A stretch of 64,000 nucleotides of DNA, taken from positions 38,363 through 102,362 of the forward strand of contig NZ_ONER01000001.1 in the NCBI RefSeq assembly GCF_900316895.1, in the 5' to 3' direction. The position numbers and the translations under genes were made by a program. Of the stretch, positions 56,128-64,000 are shown piece after piece (positions within the stretch are counted from its first letter, which is position 1; each line of letters begins with the position of its first letter). The DNA is from an uncultured Methanobrevibacter sp. Its GTDB lineage: Archaea > Methanobacteriota > Methanobacteria > Methanobacteriales > Methanobacteriaceae. The notes under the pieces are model-generated. The model was given only the letters and a program-made list of their open reading frames with translations. It was not told the origin of the DNA and searched no databases.

Positions 56128-56421
56128 TTATTTTATGAACACAGAATTTGTCAGATTATCCCTATATGTTGTTTCATCCCTCAGAGATTCTATATGATGA
56201 ATCACATTCAGTTTCAAATCCTCTAATTTTATGCGAATTTCCAAATCATTGAAATCTACCTGAAACTGAAACAGATATTTGACTTCCATGTCATAGTCAT
56301 ATATTACCCAATTAGGCCCGTTAATGTCTAAAAGCTGAATGGACCACCTGTCCATGATTCCGGTGATTTGTGAGGTCACATCATCAACATCAAAGTTTTC
56401 ATCAAGAAAAATTTCCTTCAT
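56128..56421 (-). CDS. Small acidic protein of unknown function
   Basis: 97 residues, soluble, alternating strands with a helix near 70-80. It begins MKEIFLDENFDVDDVTSQI. No family is recognised. The ATG overlaps the stop of the previous gene (ATGA), so the two are translationally coupled and probably act together. It belongs to the unit starting at 58003. Confidence 0.7.
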   Translation of the reverse strand: MKEIFLDENFDVDDVTSQITGIMDRWSIQLLDINGPNWVIYDYDMEVKYLFQFQVDFNDLEIRIKLEDLKLNVIHHIESLRDETTYRDNLTNSVFIK

Positions 56422-56711
56422 TGGTAGAGATCCTCTGATTCATTTTGAGGAGCAAAATTAAGCTCGATTTCCTCACGGTTGAAAATTCCGAATGTGGTAA
56501 TCTCACTTTTGCGGATGGTCAATGCCTGGCCGACGCTATTATCCTCAATTGATATCAAGCTGACATTCAGCCATTCGTCGTCCTCGGACAAGTAAGAGCA
56601 AGGCTCGAATAATTGGAATTTGGTTATAATTGTTAAAAGAAGGTCGTTAATGTCTGCACTGTTACCTGTATGTTCCTGATTTAGGTTTAAAATTTTGTCC
56701 TTTACATTCAT
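56418..56711 (-). CDS. Small acidic protein of unknown function
   Basis: 97 residues, soluble, with an N-terminal helix and beta-rich rest (CSYLSEDDEWLNVSLISIE, ALTIRKSEITTFGI). No family is recognised and no ribosome site is seen. It lies 53 bases after the HELSH-protein gene and overlaps the next small gene by four bases. An acidic pair of about 100 residues each suggests a small complex. Confidence 0.65.
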   Translation of the reverse strand: MNVKDKILNLNQEHTGNSADINDLLLTIITKFQLFEPCSYLSEDDEWLNVSLISIEDNSVGQALTIRKSEITTFGIFNREEIELNFAPQNESEDLYQ

Positions 56712-56764
56712 GAATTTAGTTTAGTCGTTAAAATATAAGTCCTTTTCTAAGAGATTGAAATATC

Positions 56765-58003
56765 TCATAGAATGGAAAGCAACTTGTCGATGTTTGAAGC
56801 GGCAACTTCACAGCCATCATTCAAAATCAGCCAAATGGCCTTAATAAAACCTTCATCATTAAGAATTTGGCAGTTTTCCATTTCCAAAGCCCTGTAATTT
56901 GGCCTTTCCATAACATCTTTTAAAAATTGTTCCTTTATCTCCTCACGCATTTGCCTGTCAATAAGGGATTCGAGTATCTCCTTGATGGATAGGGCAAATG
57001 TGTTTCCAATCGATTTGGTGATTTCAATTTCTTCTGCAGTCATTTCCCCATCCATACTTTGCTCAATTTGGGTAAATGAAGAGTAATCCTGAAAACCGAA
57101 AATGGTAAATCTTCCCTCGACATTGTGGGCGGCATATTCATCAATCAATTGGGTGAAATGAGCATAGGACAATATGAAGGTAAGCAATGACTCGGTTAAT
57201 GAATTTCGAGTTGCATCCAATAATTTGCAAAGGATATGAATCAGTATTTCCTGAATTAAAAAATGGGACAGCTCATGAATCAATGTAGTGATTTGAAGGG
57301 AATCAGTTTGCCTGTCATCAATGGATATGACATCTGATTCAAAATAGCCCAACTGACTTCCGGATGATTTATAATCAACTTTTACAAAGGATTTTGCAAA
57401 CAGTATTATCTTTTCGAGGATGTCCAACTCATCAAAGTCGATTTCATTTTCCTTAACCAGCTTATTGAAATTCAAAAATGCCTGGGATTTGATATCATGC
57501 AGAATAATCTGATAATCATCTATTGTAAAGTCAAATTCATTAATTTTTAAGAGATTTCCTTTATTTAGCAAATCCTCAAAGGACTCATAACTGTTTTGTC
57601 CATTAAAAATGAATTTAGGCTCTGATTTGATATCACAAACGTCTACTTTATCAGAAATCTTTTTAAGATGAACAAGACAGTCAGGGCAGACAACTTCTTC
57701 CTTCGGATATTCACGACCGCATTCGGGGCAATATTTTTTGGGTTCAGAAAACGGAATAACCTTCAATACAGATTTTGTTTCCTTCCTCAACTCACCGGGA
57801 CGAGACTCCATAGGCACTTTATCATCATCAATGTCCATGTCCATGGAGGACTCCAGTATGGCATCCTCATCGAATGAAATTTCCCGACAATAACATTTAA
57901 CCATATCAATAGGTTTAAACTCCCTTAAAACCTCTTTTATCAAATCCAATTTTTCTGTATCATACTGACTATACCTTGACAAATCATTAATATTTCCAGT
58001 CAT
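56765..58003 (-). CDS. Putative zinc-ribbon HExxH metallopeptidase-like protein
   Basis: 412 residues. A zinc ribbon lies near 95-120 (YCPECGREYPKEEVVCPDCL). A mid-protein helix has TTLIHELSHFLIQEI, with the HELSH zinc-peptidase motif, and about 50 residues later DEYAAHNVEG supplies a possible third ligand Glu and the usual Ala/His pattern of gluzincins. No signal peptide, so it is cytoplasmic. Substrate and family name are unknown. The ATG at 58003 follows GGGGATT. It heads the unit with the two small acidic genes. Confidence 0.65.
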   Translation of the reverse strand: MTGNINDLSRYSQYDTEKLDLIKEVLREFKPIDMVKCYCREISFDEDAILESSMDMDIDDDKVPMESRPGELRKETKSVLKVIPFSEPKKYCPECGREYPKEEVVCPDCLVHLKKISDKVDVCDIKSEPKFIFNGQNSYESFEDLLNKGNLLKINEFDFTIDDYQIILHDIKSQAFLNFNKLVKENEIDFDELDILEKIILFAKSFVKVDYKSSGSQLGYFESDVISIDDRQTDSLQITTLIHELSHFLIQEILIHILCKLLDATRNSLTESLLTFILSYAHFTQLIDEYAAHNVEGRFTIFGFQDYSSFTQIEQSMDGEMTAEEIEITKSIGNTFALSIKEILESLIDRQMREEIKEQFLKDVMERPNYRALEMENCQILNDEGFIKAIWLILNDGCEVAASNIDKLLSIL

Positions 58004-58085
58004 GAAAATCCCCACAAGTTAATAATATTTTTAACTTAACACCTTAAAAATTTTTCACAATACATCCTAAATTAGAAAAGTTTAA

Positions 58086-58093
58086 TTTATAAT
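58086..58093 (+). promoter_or_regulatory. TATA box of mtxX (leaderless start likely)
   Basis: TTTATAAT lies 26 bases before the mtxX ATG, which has no ribosome site, so transcription probably begins at or next to the start codon. Confidence 0.5.
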
Positions 58094-58114
58094 AAAACAC
58101 ATATAATTAAATTA

Positions 58115-58828
58115 ATGAAAACAATAGCTATTGGTGTTGGTGAAAACGAAAATATTATTCAAGCTTGTCATATTTTCAAAGAAAAACACCCAAAAACGGA
58201 TATAAGACTAATATATAGTGATGATGACTTGATAAAAGCTGTCTTAGACAACAATATTGCGGCAGTAGTTCGTGGATCACTTCCTGCTTCCAATATTATG
58301 CAATATCTCAAACAGCATTACCCAAACTTATCAAGAGCAACATATGTTAATGGAAATGGACATGAATTTCTATTGTCTCCCGTTGGAATTGATGAGGGTA
58401 ATACTGTCGATGAAAAATATGAAATTGTACTGAATTGTATTGATTTTCTTAAAAAAGTAGGTAAAAAACCTAAAATTGCAGTTTTGGCTGAAGGAAGAGA
58501 AGATGACTTTGGAAGAGGCAGCGAAGTATCAAATTCAATAATCGACAGCAAAAAACTAACAAAAATGATACAGGAAAATACATCAGAAGATGTTGAGAAT
58601 TATTTTATTCTTATAGAAAAAGCCATAAACAGCAAATCCAACATTATCATTGCTCCTAATGGACGAGTGGGAAACATAATTTTCAGGACACTTGTTCTTC
58701 TAAATTCATGGCCAAGCCACGGTGCTGTAACATTCGGCATCGATAGGATTTACATTGACACAAGTAGAGATCAAAGCATTGATGGTTATGTCCGTAGTTT
58801 AATTTTAGCTGATGAATTATCAAAATAA
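58115..58828 (+). CDS. mtxX: Methanogenesis marker protein 4 (MtxX)
   Basis: 237 residues of the phosphate acetyl/butyryl-transferase-like fold. It begins KTIAIGVGENENIIQA and contains NNIAAVVRGSLPASN and IAVLAEGREDDFGRG, matching the MtxX family found across methanogens. Its biochemical role is not settled; it was first linked to methyltransferases. It heads a plus-strand unit with uppS and tatD. The presence of this marker is the best single sign that the host is a methanogen. Confidence 0.88.
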   Translation: MKTIAIGVGENENIIQACHIFKEKHPKTDIRLIYSDDDLIKAVLDNNIAAVVRGSLPASNIMQYLKQHYPNLSRATYVNGNGHEFLLSPVGIDEGNTVDEKYEIVLNCIDFLKKVGKKPKIAVLAEGREDDFGRGSEVSNSIIDSKKLTKMIQENTSEDVENYFILIEKAINSKSNIIIAPNGRVGNIIFRTLVLLNSWPSHGAVTFGIDRIYIDTSRDQSIDGYVRSLILADELSK

Positions 58829-58837
58829 GTGATGAAC

Positions 58838-59602
58838 ATGGCAGAAAACATACTTTATAGATTATATGAATGGTACATTACTCGTAATTTAAAACCGGAA
58901 AAGATGCCAAAACATGTTGCTATAATTATGGATGGAAACAGGAGATACTCCAAACTTCAGGGAAACATAGATGTTGTCAAAGGTCACGAAATAGGTGTGG
59001 ACACATTGGAAAAAGTTCTTGACTGGAGTATTGAGCTTGGAATTGAAATTATTACCGTTTATGCCTTTTCAACAGAAAACTTCAACAGGCCACAGCATGA
59101 AGTCGAAGGACTGATGAATCTCTTTGTAACAAACTTCAAGAGATTAGTGGACCATGAAAAAATACATAGAAATGAAGTTAGAGTAAAAGTGGTCGGCAGA
59201 ACCGAGCTAATACCGGAAAGCGTTCGTGAAGCAATCAAGGAAGCTGAAGATGCAACTGCAAAATACGAAAAAAGATTATTTAACATAGCTATTGGATATG
59301 ATGGACGTTTGGAAATCATAGATTCTTTCAAAAAGATTATTGAGCAGGTGCAATCCGGCGAAATCACTGTTGATGATGTTGATGAGGATCTTGTAAGCAA
59401 AAACCTTTATACCGAAGGACTGGCTGACCCTAACTTAATTATCCGTACCAGCGGTGAAGAGCGCTTAAGCGGATTTTTACTTTGGCAATCTTCCTACTCA
59501 GAACTCTATTTCTGTGAAACATTATGGCCAGAGCTCAGGAAAGTTGATTTTATAAGAGCAATCAGGTCATATCAAGAGCGTGAACGAAGATTTGGAGTTT
59601 AG
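58838..59602 (+). CDS. uppS: cis-Prenyl diphosphate synthase (UppS family)
   Basis: 254 residues. Motifs: [47 protein letters not shown] and [10 protein letters not shown], covering the Asp, the diphosphate-binding Arg pair and the metal-binding Glu of cis-prenyltransferases. It elongates isoprenoid diphosphate with IPP to the C50-C60 lipid carrier used for glycan assembly, which links it to the surface-polymer genes. AAGTGAT lies five bases before the ATG at 58838; alternative starts at 58829 and 58832 add three or two residues. Confidence 0.93.
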   Translation: MAENILYRLYEWYITRNLKPEKMPKHVAIIMDGNRRYSKLQGNIDVVKGHEIGVDTLEKVLDWSIELGIEIITVYAFSTENFNRPQHEVEGLMNLFVTNFKRLVDHEKIHRNEVRVKVVGRTELIPESVREAIKEAEDATAKYEKRLFNIAIGYDGRLEIIDSFKKIIEQVQSGEITVDDVDEDLVSKNLYTEGLADPNLIIRTSGEERLSGFLLWQSSYSELYFCETLWPELRKVDFIRAIRSYQERERRFGV

Positions 59603-59605
59603 ACA

Positions 59606-60367
59606 ATGATTGATACCCATTGCCACATTGATTTTAAAGACTTTGATGATGACCGTGAGGACGTCATTAAAAGAGCCAAAGACAAACTTGACCATGTAAT
59701 CGTTTCAGGATACAGCAATGACAGCAATATGGATGTTTTGCAACTTTCCAAAGATTACAAAGGTTTCATATACCCTACTTTCGGTTTTCATCCGGTAAGC
59801 TCACAAAACGCCACAGAAGAAGACATTAAAAAAGCACATGAAAATATTTCCAAATACCTTGATGACATCGTAGCAATCGGCGAAGTCGGAATGGATTACT
59901 TTTACGTTACAGACAAGGCAATGCGTGAAAGGCAGCAGGAAATATTCAAAGGATTTCTGGAACTTGCAAACGAGTACAAGGTCCCAATAGTTATGCATGT
60001 CAGGGATTGTGAAAAAAAAGCCGTAAATATCATTCCAGAATATGAAGACATCCCTTATTTCGTTTTTCATTGTTATGGAGGAAGCCTCAAGACCGCCAAA
60101 AAGATCATGAACATGGACAATTGCGCAATGAGCTTTTCCACAATGCTGTGCTATTCCAAACACCATCAGGACCTGATTGAAAAGATAGATCTTGACTATG
60201 TCCTGACTGAAACTGACAGCCCCTATCTGGCAATGACAAAAGAAGAGAGAAATGAACCTGCAAATGTCGTCAATGCAGTTCATAAAATTGCCGAGATAAA
60301 GGATATGGATGTTGAGACCGTTGATGAGATTACCACCAACAATGCTCTAAAAATTTTTAAAATCTAG
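59606..60367 (+). CDS. TatD-family metal-dependent hydrolase
   Basis: 253 residues. IDTHCHIDFKDFDDDR gives the first metal ligands, FGFHPVS and AIGEVGMDYF the next, PIVMHVRDCEK the third, FHCYGGS the fourth, and TETDSPYL the last Asp. The TatD family comprises DNases and related phosphodiesterases. GGAG precedes the ATG. It follows uppS by three bases, and its 3' end overlaps the convergent gene by four bases. Confidence 0.92.
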   Translation: MIDTHCHIDFKDFDDDREDVIKRAKDKLDHVIVSGYSNDSNMDVLQLSKDYKGFIYPTFGFHPVSSQNATEEDIKKAHENISKYLDDIVAIGEVGMDYFYVTDKAMRERQQEIFKGFLELANEYKVPIVMHVRDCEKKAVNIIPEYEDIPYFVFHCYGGSLKTAKKIMNMDNCAMSFSTMLCYSKHHQDLIEKIDLDYVLTETDSPYLAMTKEERNEPANVVNAVHKIAEIKDMDVETVDEITTNNALKIFKI

Positions 60368-60732
60368 AAATGAAGTGTGAAATTCAGATTAATCAGCACA
60401 TCCTTATTTTCTTTAACTGCTTCTATTTCCAATTCAAATTCATCCAAATCATTTTTAACAAGATTTATCAAATGATAATCCAAAAAAGAATCGTTTAAAT
60501 AAACAATGAATTGATTCCTGTCTATTTTCACTGACCTTCGGCAGAACAGTTTGAAGGCATAGAGATAATACTCCAGTCTGAATATCAAGTCTTCCTTATC
60601 CCCATTGCCGTTGATGAAGTACTCCTTCAAATCATTTTGCAGTATTTTTCCCTCATCGCCAACATCGGCCTTGAATGTTTCCATTTCAATTAAATCATCC
60701 ATCAGTTGTTGCTTTTCTTCCTCATTATACAT
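60364..60732 (-). CDS. Small acidic protein of unknown function
   Basis: 122 residues, soluble, with helical N-terminus (EEEKQQLMDDLIEMETF) and alternating strands ending in LINLNFTLHF. No family is recognised. AAGTGATTGA precedes the ATG, which directly abuts the stop of the gene before it. It is the last gene of the unit starting at 62569. Confidence 0.7.
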   Translation of the reverse strand: MYNEEEKQQLMDDLIEMETFKADVGDEGKILQNDLKEYFINGNGDKEDLIFRLEYYLYAFKLFCRRSVKIDRNQFIVYLNDSFLDYHLINLVKNDLDEFELEIEAVKENKDVLINLNFTLHF

Positions 60733-61038
60733 TCAATCACTTAATTTGAAGTTCAATTTTAAAAGATTATATGAATTCGGCAAAAATGTAATGGTAAACT
60801 TATCGAATGCATCATCCAAATCGCGCAATAAATCAAATTCCAAATCATCCGGAATGATATGGAGAACAAATGAATCCTCATTAATTTCAACTTCCAACTC
60901 TTCAAACAAGGGAACATTCAGCTCTGAAATGAATACATATTTGTAGACAATCAGTTCATAGTCATTTACTTCCTTTTCGGACTTGATTATATCAGCCAAT
61001 TCATCCTGCAGTTTGGATGCGATTGCATTAAAAGTCAT
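60733..61038 (-). CDS. Small acidic protein of unknown function
   Basis: 101 residues with a helix (8-25) and strands ending FLPNSYNLLKLNFKLSD. The closing strand pattern resembles that of the next gene (NLNFTLHF), so the two may be distant relatives. The ATG at 61038 follows AGAGGTTTT; an ATG at 61059 would overlap the previous gene and is rejected. No family is recognised. Confidence 0.7.
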   Translation of the reverse strand: MTFNAIASKLQDELADIIKSEKEVNDYELIVYKYVFISELNVPLFEELEVEINEDSFVLHIIPDDLEFDLLRDLDDAFDKFTITFLPNSYNLLKLNFKLSD

Positions 61039-61039
61039 G

Positions 61040-61288
61040 CTAAAACCTCTTGAATACATTTAACTTATGTGATTTGTCATGATATTTGTTCGGGTCCTGC
61101 AGGCTGTCAAATGTGCTGTTCGGCATGAATTGGCTGCAGGTGTCCGTAGGATTTGTACGGCCATTTCCCAGGCGGCAAACCACCCCCTGAGCGGGACCAT
61201 CAAATTGTGTGACCGTTTGCCAATACTTGCAATTGAGGCATACCCTGTCAGGATTTATTTCCGAAATGTCAATATCATCAAGATACAT
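61040..61288 (-). CDS. Small four-Cys protein of unknown function
   Basis: 82 residues with VCLNCKYWQ, GVVCRLGNGRTNP and TDTCSQFMP: four Cys in a CxxC-C-C array that could bind zinc or an Fe-S cluster. The C-terminus is basic. AGGTG lies before the ATG. It sits seven bases after the carboxymuconolactone-decarboxylase-like gene and one base before the next start. I do not recognise the family name. Confidence 0.72.
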   Translation of the reverse strand: MYLDDIDISEINPDRVCLNCKYWQTVTQFDGPAQGVVCRLGNGRTNPTDTCSQFMPNSTFDSLQDPNKYHDKSHKLNVFKRF

Positions 61289-61295
61289 TATACAC

Positions 61296-61667
61296 CTAAA
61301 GCAAATCTCTTTCGATGAATACCTCTTTAGCAGCCATTACTGCATTTATTGCCTTTGGAAATCCGCAATAGGCACTCATCTGCATCATGATTTCAACAAT
61401 TTCTGTTGGAGTGTTTCCAACATTCAATGCTGCATTAATGTGTTCTTTAAGCTGAGGAATAGTTCCGAGAGCTGTCAAAGCTGAAACTGTACAGATTTCA
61501 CGAGTCTTCAGGTCAACTTCCTCACGGGTGTATATCTCAGAATAAGGATATTCAATGACAAATCTGGACAAGTCCGGAGCGATATCATCCAATTCCTTAA
61601 ATATTTCTTCAACTGACTTGTTTTGAATGCCTTCAATGCATTTTTTACCTTTTTCATACCTATTCAT
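61296..61667 (-). CDS. Carboxymuconolactone-decarboxylase-family protein
   Basis: A 123-residue helical protein. EVDLKTREICTVSALTALG and MQMSAYCGFPKAINAV match the CMD/AhpD-like fold. The CxxC of AhpD is absent (a single Cys, AYCGFP), so it is closer to the decarboxylase-type branch than to disulfide reductases. The role in methanogens is unknown. It is the third gene of the unit, 15 bases after the pilin-like gene. Confidence 0.87.
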   Translation of the reverse strand: MNRYEKGKKCIEGIQNKSVEEIFKELDDIAPDLSRFVIEYPYSEIYTREEVDLKTREICTVSALTALGTIPQLKEHINAALNVGNTPTEIVEIMMQMSAYCGFPKAINAVMAAKEVFIERDLL

Positions 61668-61682
61668 AATTATACTATATAC

Positions 61683-62180
61683 CTAAATCCATTTAACATT
61701 AGCGGTTGTGTAGACATAATGGGGAGAAAATACCGGATTGTACAATTTATTCGTTGAAGAGGTACTGTTAAAGCTGACTGCAATGGATTTTCTCAAATTA
61801 TAGTTTATCCTGTCCCCAATGGAAACCAGTTCGGAGCTGCTGAAGCGTTCAGATGTTTTGGCATACACTTTGAACTGTATTCTCTTCTTGTCATAGTTTA
61901 TGTCATGACCCAATTCGCTATATGAAACATTGATTATTTTAACTGAATAGGGATACAGCAAGCTTGTTTTTGATGCTGAATAATCCCGAAACGTATCTTC
62001 AGGATAGATTGCACCAGATGAAGTTGCAATACCTTCATTCACGCCATTTCGAGCTGCAGCCATTGCAATATTCAATTCCTGTTCATTGGCTACAAAAACT
62101 ATTGACAGCGTGACAATCAATATTAAAACGCCGAATAAAAACAGGAATTCAGCTGAAATCTGTCCAGCATCATCCATCAT
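61683..62180 (-). CDS. Type IV pilin-like protein with class III signal peptide
   Basis: 165 residues. The N-terminus DDAGQISAEFLFLFGVLILIV fits a class III signal: cleavage before QxSxE by an EppA-type prepilin peptidase, then a hydrophobic assembly helix. The rest is an extracytoplasmic beta-rich domain. It would be a (minor) subunit of a cell-surface pilus. The start overlaps the stop of the preceding pilin-like gene. Confidence 0.83.
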   Translation of the reverse strand: MMDDAGQISAEFLFLFGVLILIVTLSIVFVANEQELNIAMAAARNGVNEGIATSSGAIYPEDTFRDYSASKTSLLYPYSVKIINVSYSELGHDINYDKKRIQFKVYAKTSERFSSSELVSIGDRINYNLRKSIAVSFNSTSSTNKLYNPVFSPHYVYTTANVKWI

Positions 62181-62569
62181 GATATCACAATTCCCTCATC
62201 GGTTTTTGTTATCAGATAACTTTTTCCACTGATTAATTTATATTCAGAATCCAGATTTGCAAACATCATCAGTGTCTCTCCCTTTTTATCGCCATATTCC
62301 ATAGTCAAACTGTTTCTTTCAACTGTTATCTCAAAATATCCCTTATCCGACGGCAGCCTGATGCATTTTGAGTATCCTACCCCATTGGAGTTTACCTGAC
62401 TGATTTGATTTGCCACATCATCCAAAATCAGCCTATGAGTTACAGCATCTTCAATATTTAAACTTGATTCAATTGTGGATGATGCATAAAATAACACTCC
62501 TAAAGCAATAATGACAAGAATGAATAATGAAAATAGATATTCTATTGAAATAAAACCTTTATTGTCCAT
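62177..62569 (-). CDS. Type IV pilin-like protein, class III signal peptide variant
   Basis: 130 residues. NKGFISIEYLFSLFILVII resembles the class III signal, with F in place of Q after the cleavage-site Gly. A hydrophobic helix and a short beta domain follow (YFEITVERNSLTMEYG). It probably works with the next gene, which overlaps it (ATGA), in a small pilus or adhesion structure. It heads a six-gene minus-strand unit running to 60364. Confidence 0.8.
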   Translation of the reverse strand: MDNKGFISIEYLFSLFILVIIALGVLFYASSTIESSLNIEDAVTHRLILDDVANQISQVNSNGVGYSKCIRLPSDKGYFEITVERNSLTMEYGDKKGETLMMFANLDSEYKLISGKSYLITKTDEGIVIS

Positions 62570-62638
62570 ATTTTTTAGTTATTTTAGAAATTAATAAACT
62601 TTGCTCCAAATCAAAGTCAATTTTGATACCAAATTATT

Positions 62639-62650
62639 AAATAATATATT
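62639..62650 (+). promoter_or_regulatory. TATA box of the cobM gene
   Basis: An AATAATATATT element lies about 22 bases before the ATG at 62667. No ribosome site is present, so the mRNA is probably leaderless. Confidence 0.45.
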
Positions 62651-62666
62651 CATTAAAAATAATATT

Positions 62667-63419
62667 ATGAAAGGTAAAGTTGTTTTTATTGGTGCAGGAC
62701 CTGGAGATCCTGATTTAATCACCGTCAAAGGAAGAAACGTAATTGAAAAAGCTGATGTAATTATTTATGCAGGTTCACTTGTCAACAAAAATGTTTTATG
62801 CCCTGCAAAAGATGAATGCGTAATTCACAATAGCGCTTATTTGAATTTGGAAGAAACTGATGCAATAATAACTGAAGCAGTTAACGAAGGCAAATTGGTT
62901 GCCCGTGTTCATACCGGTGACCCATCAATTTACGGAGCCATAGGCGAACAGATACGCGAACTTAAAAAGCACGACATAGAATATGAAATCATTCCAGGAG
63001 TAAGTTCCCTATTCGGTACTGCCAGTGTTCTTGAAGCCGAGTTGACTTTACCTGAGATTTCACAAAGCGTCATTATCACACGTCCAGAAGGCAGAACTCC
63101 AAAACCGGAAGGTGAAAGTCTTGCAAGCTTTTCAAAGCATCATGCAACCATGTGCATCTTTTTGGGCATAGGAATGATTGATAAGGTTGTCGATGAACTG
63201 CTTGAAGGTTACGAGGAAACAACTCCAGTTGCAGTTGTCAAAAAGGCAACTTGGCCAGACCAGCAAATAATTAGAGGAACCCTCGCAGATATTGCACAAA
63301 AAGTTAAAGATGCCAATATTACAAAGACTGCAATGATTGTGGTGGGAGATGTCCTAGACCCCGGTGACTTTAATGCATCCAAGCTATATGACAAAAACTT
63401 CAAACATGAATATCGTTAG
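62667..63419 (+). CDS. cobM: Cobalt-precorrin-4 C11-methyltransferase
   Basis: A 250-residue SAM-dependent tetrapyrrole methylase. GKVVFIGAGPGDPDLITVKG (start), DVIIYAGSLV, VHTGDPSIYGAIGEQ and PGVSSLFGTASVL are the family's SAM- and substrate-binding motifs. It methylates C-11 of the corrin precursor, a step toward the corrinoid needed by the methanogen's methyltransferase. In the anaerobic pathway it is also called CbiF. The ATG at 62667 begins exactly where the family begins; a TTG at 62601 would add 22 unrelated residues. Confidence 0.93.
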   Translation: MKGKVVFIGAGPGDPDLITVKGRNVIEKADVIIYAGSLVNKNVLCPAKDECVIHNSAYLNLEETDAIITEAVNEGKLVARVHTGDPSIYGAIGEQIRELKKHDIEYEIIPGVSSLFGTASVLEAELTLPEISQSVIITRPEGRTPKPEGESLASFSKHHATMCIFLGIGMIDKVVDELLEGYEETTPVAVVKKATWPDQQIIRGTLADIAQKVKDANITKTAMIVVGDVLDPGDFNASKLYDKNFKHEYR

Positions 63420-63421
63420 AT

Positions 63422-63455
63422 TTGGGAATTGATTTTCCCAATTTCACTTATTTTT
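63422..63455 (+). terminator. Terminator after cobM
   Basis: Arms TTGGGAA (63422-63428) and TTCCCAA (63435-63441), followed by T-rich sequence to 63455. Confidence 0.6.
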
Positions 63456-63994
63456 CAAACCGCACCTACAACCTTGATGTCATCAAAAACATCATAATTT
63501 GAAACATAAACCATGCATACTTCATCTTTTATTCCAAAGACAAATGCATAACCCTCATTTTCATATTCCAAATAATAACCTGTATATCCATACATTTTGG
63601 TAGGTGTTCCACCCAAATCCTCTGCAACCTTTTGACTGTTTATTCCCTTTCCTGGAGTTCTTGTAACTCCAATTTCAATGTAGTTGTCCTTATTGCTCCA
63701 GCCCATTGCGCTTGATTTGACGTTTCCGTCATAATTGACATCAGTCCTCAACGGTTCTGAAACATAATCGGCAGGGATTTCAAATTCGACATTGTCAACC
63801 TTGACAGTTTGTGTCTGGTTGAGCAAAAAAGTAGCTGATAAAAAAATAGCCAAAATTACAAAAATAATTAGTATAATCAGTATGTGCTTGTTTGAAAATC
63901 TGTTCTGCTTATTTGGAACTTTTTCACCACAATTGGCACAGAACAATGCATCTTCCTTTAATTTTTCGCCGCATTTACTGCAATAATCGGTCAT
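63455..63994 (-). CDS. Zinc-ribbon, single-pass membrane protein of unknown function
   Basis: 179 residues. A zinc ribbon (YCSKCGEKLKEDALFCANCG) at the N-terminus, a membrane helix (about 37-58), and an extracytoplasmic domain of about 110 residues (VEFEIPADYVSEPL, IEIGVTRTPGKG). The layout is like that of the protein at 32150-32827. The function is unknown. Only six bases lie upstream inside the window, so its promoter is not visible. Confidence 0.8.
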   Translation of the reverse strand: MTDYCSKCGEKLKEDALFCANCGEKVPNKQNRFSNKHILIILIIFVILAIFLSATFLLNQTQTVKVDNVEFEIPADYVSEPLRTDVNYDGNVKSSAMGWSNKDNYIEIGVTRTPGKGINSQKVAEDLGGTPTKMYGYTGYYLEYENEGYAFVFGIKDEVCMVYVSNYDVFDDIKVVGAV

Positions 63995-64000
63995 TTTAAA

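Noticed and set aside
59801..60283. 160-codon frame opposite tatD
   Set aside because: tatD carries all metal-ligand motifs; the opposite frame is its antisense image.
60605..61484. Plus-strand frames opposite the small genes
   Set aside because: The minus-strand genes have ribosome sites and near-zero gaps; the plus-strand frames have neither.
1..64000. CRISPR arrays, tRNA or rRNA genes, insertion sequences, prophage genes
   Set aside because: None recognised on reading both strands; spacers are too AT-rich and no transposase or integrase motif was found.

Overview
The window looks like chromosomal DNA of a Methanobrevibacter-type methanogenic archaeon (Methanobacteriales). The evidence is the very AT-rich composition, Shine-Dalgarno sites of the GGAGGTGAT type, archaeal TATA boxes, several apparently leaderless genes, the methanogenesis-marker gene mtxX, a corrinoid methyltransferase, class III (pilin-type) signal peptides, and adhesin-like proteins built from chlamydial-Pmp-like repeats. 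No rRNA, tRNA, CRISPR array, insertion sequence or integrase was seen. The genus is inferred, not proven.

Layout. 1-53 kb is dominated by cell-surface functions, almost all on the minus strand. It holds three secreted adhesin-like proteins (0.7-2.6, 4.1-6.2, 39.6-41.5 kb), three membrane O-acyltransferases (2.8-3.9, 19.1-20.2, 30.3-31.4 kb) and several glycan operons. The first operon (16.5 to 8.0 kb) carries a DUF2142 protein, a free-standing coiled coil, GT2 and CgeB-like glycosyltransferases and a GT-C enzyme; an apparently 5'-truncated repeat protein follows. The second (26.3 to 20.2 kb) carries two TagB/TagF-GT4 fusion genes, one of them broken by an in-frame TGA, and a UDP-glucose dehydrogenase. 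A 1169-residue GT2-TagF fusion lies at 26.6-30.2 kb. A GtrA/GtrB-like pair lies at 32.9-34.3 kb, an amino-acid ABC importer at 34.6-36.8 kb, and two more glycosyltransferases at 37-39.5 kb. The third glycan operon (52.9 to 41.7 kb) has eight genes: sugar aminotransferase, TagF-like, LicD-like, ATP-grasp/HAD fusion, two GT2 and two tandem TagF-like genes.

53-64 kb is closer to housekeeping: a universal stress protein, a glutathione-peroxidase-like enzyme, a CDF metal transporter, an HELSH protein with small unknown partners, the mtxX-uppS-tatD unit, a six-gene unit starting with two pilin-like proteins, cobM, and a zinc-ribbon membrane protein.

How the parts fit. Seven TagB/TagF-type polyol-phosphate polymerase domains plus a LicD-type phosphotransferase suggest that this archaeon, which has no peptidoglycan, makes a phosphodiester-linked, teichoic-acid-like or capsular surface polymer. 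GT2/GT4/GT-C enzymes, O-acyltransferases and an aminosugar enzyme would decorate it, and the cis-prenyltransferase (uppS) would supply the lipid carrier. This is an inference from gene families. The locus also shows gene decay: an in-frame stop, a missing 5' end and several coding-like scraps between genes. That fits a fast-evolving surface-antigen region.
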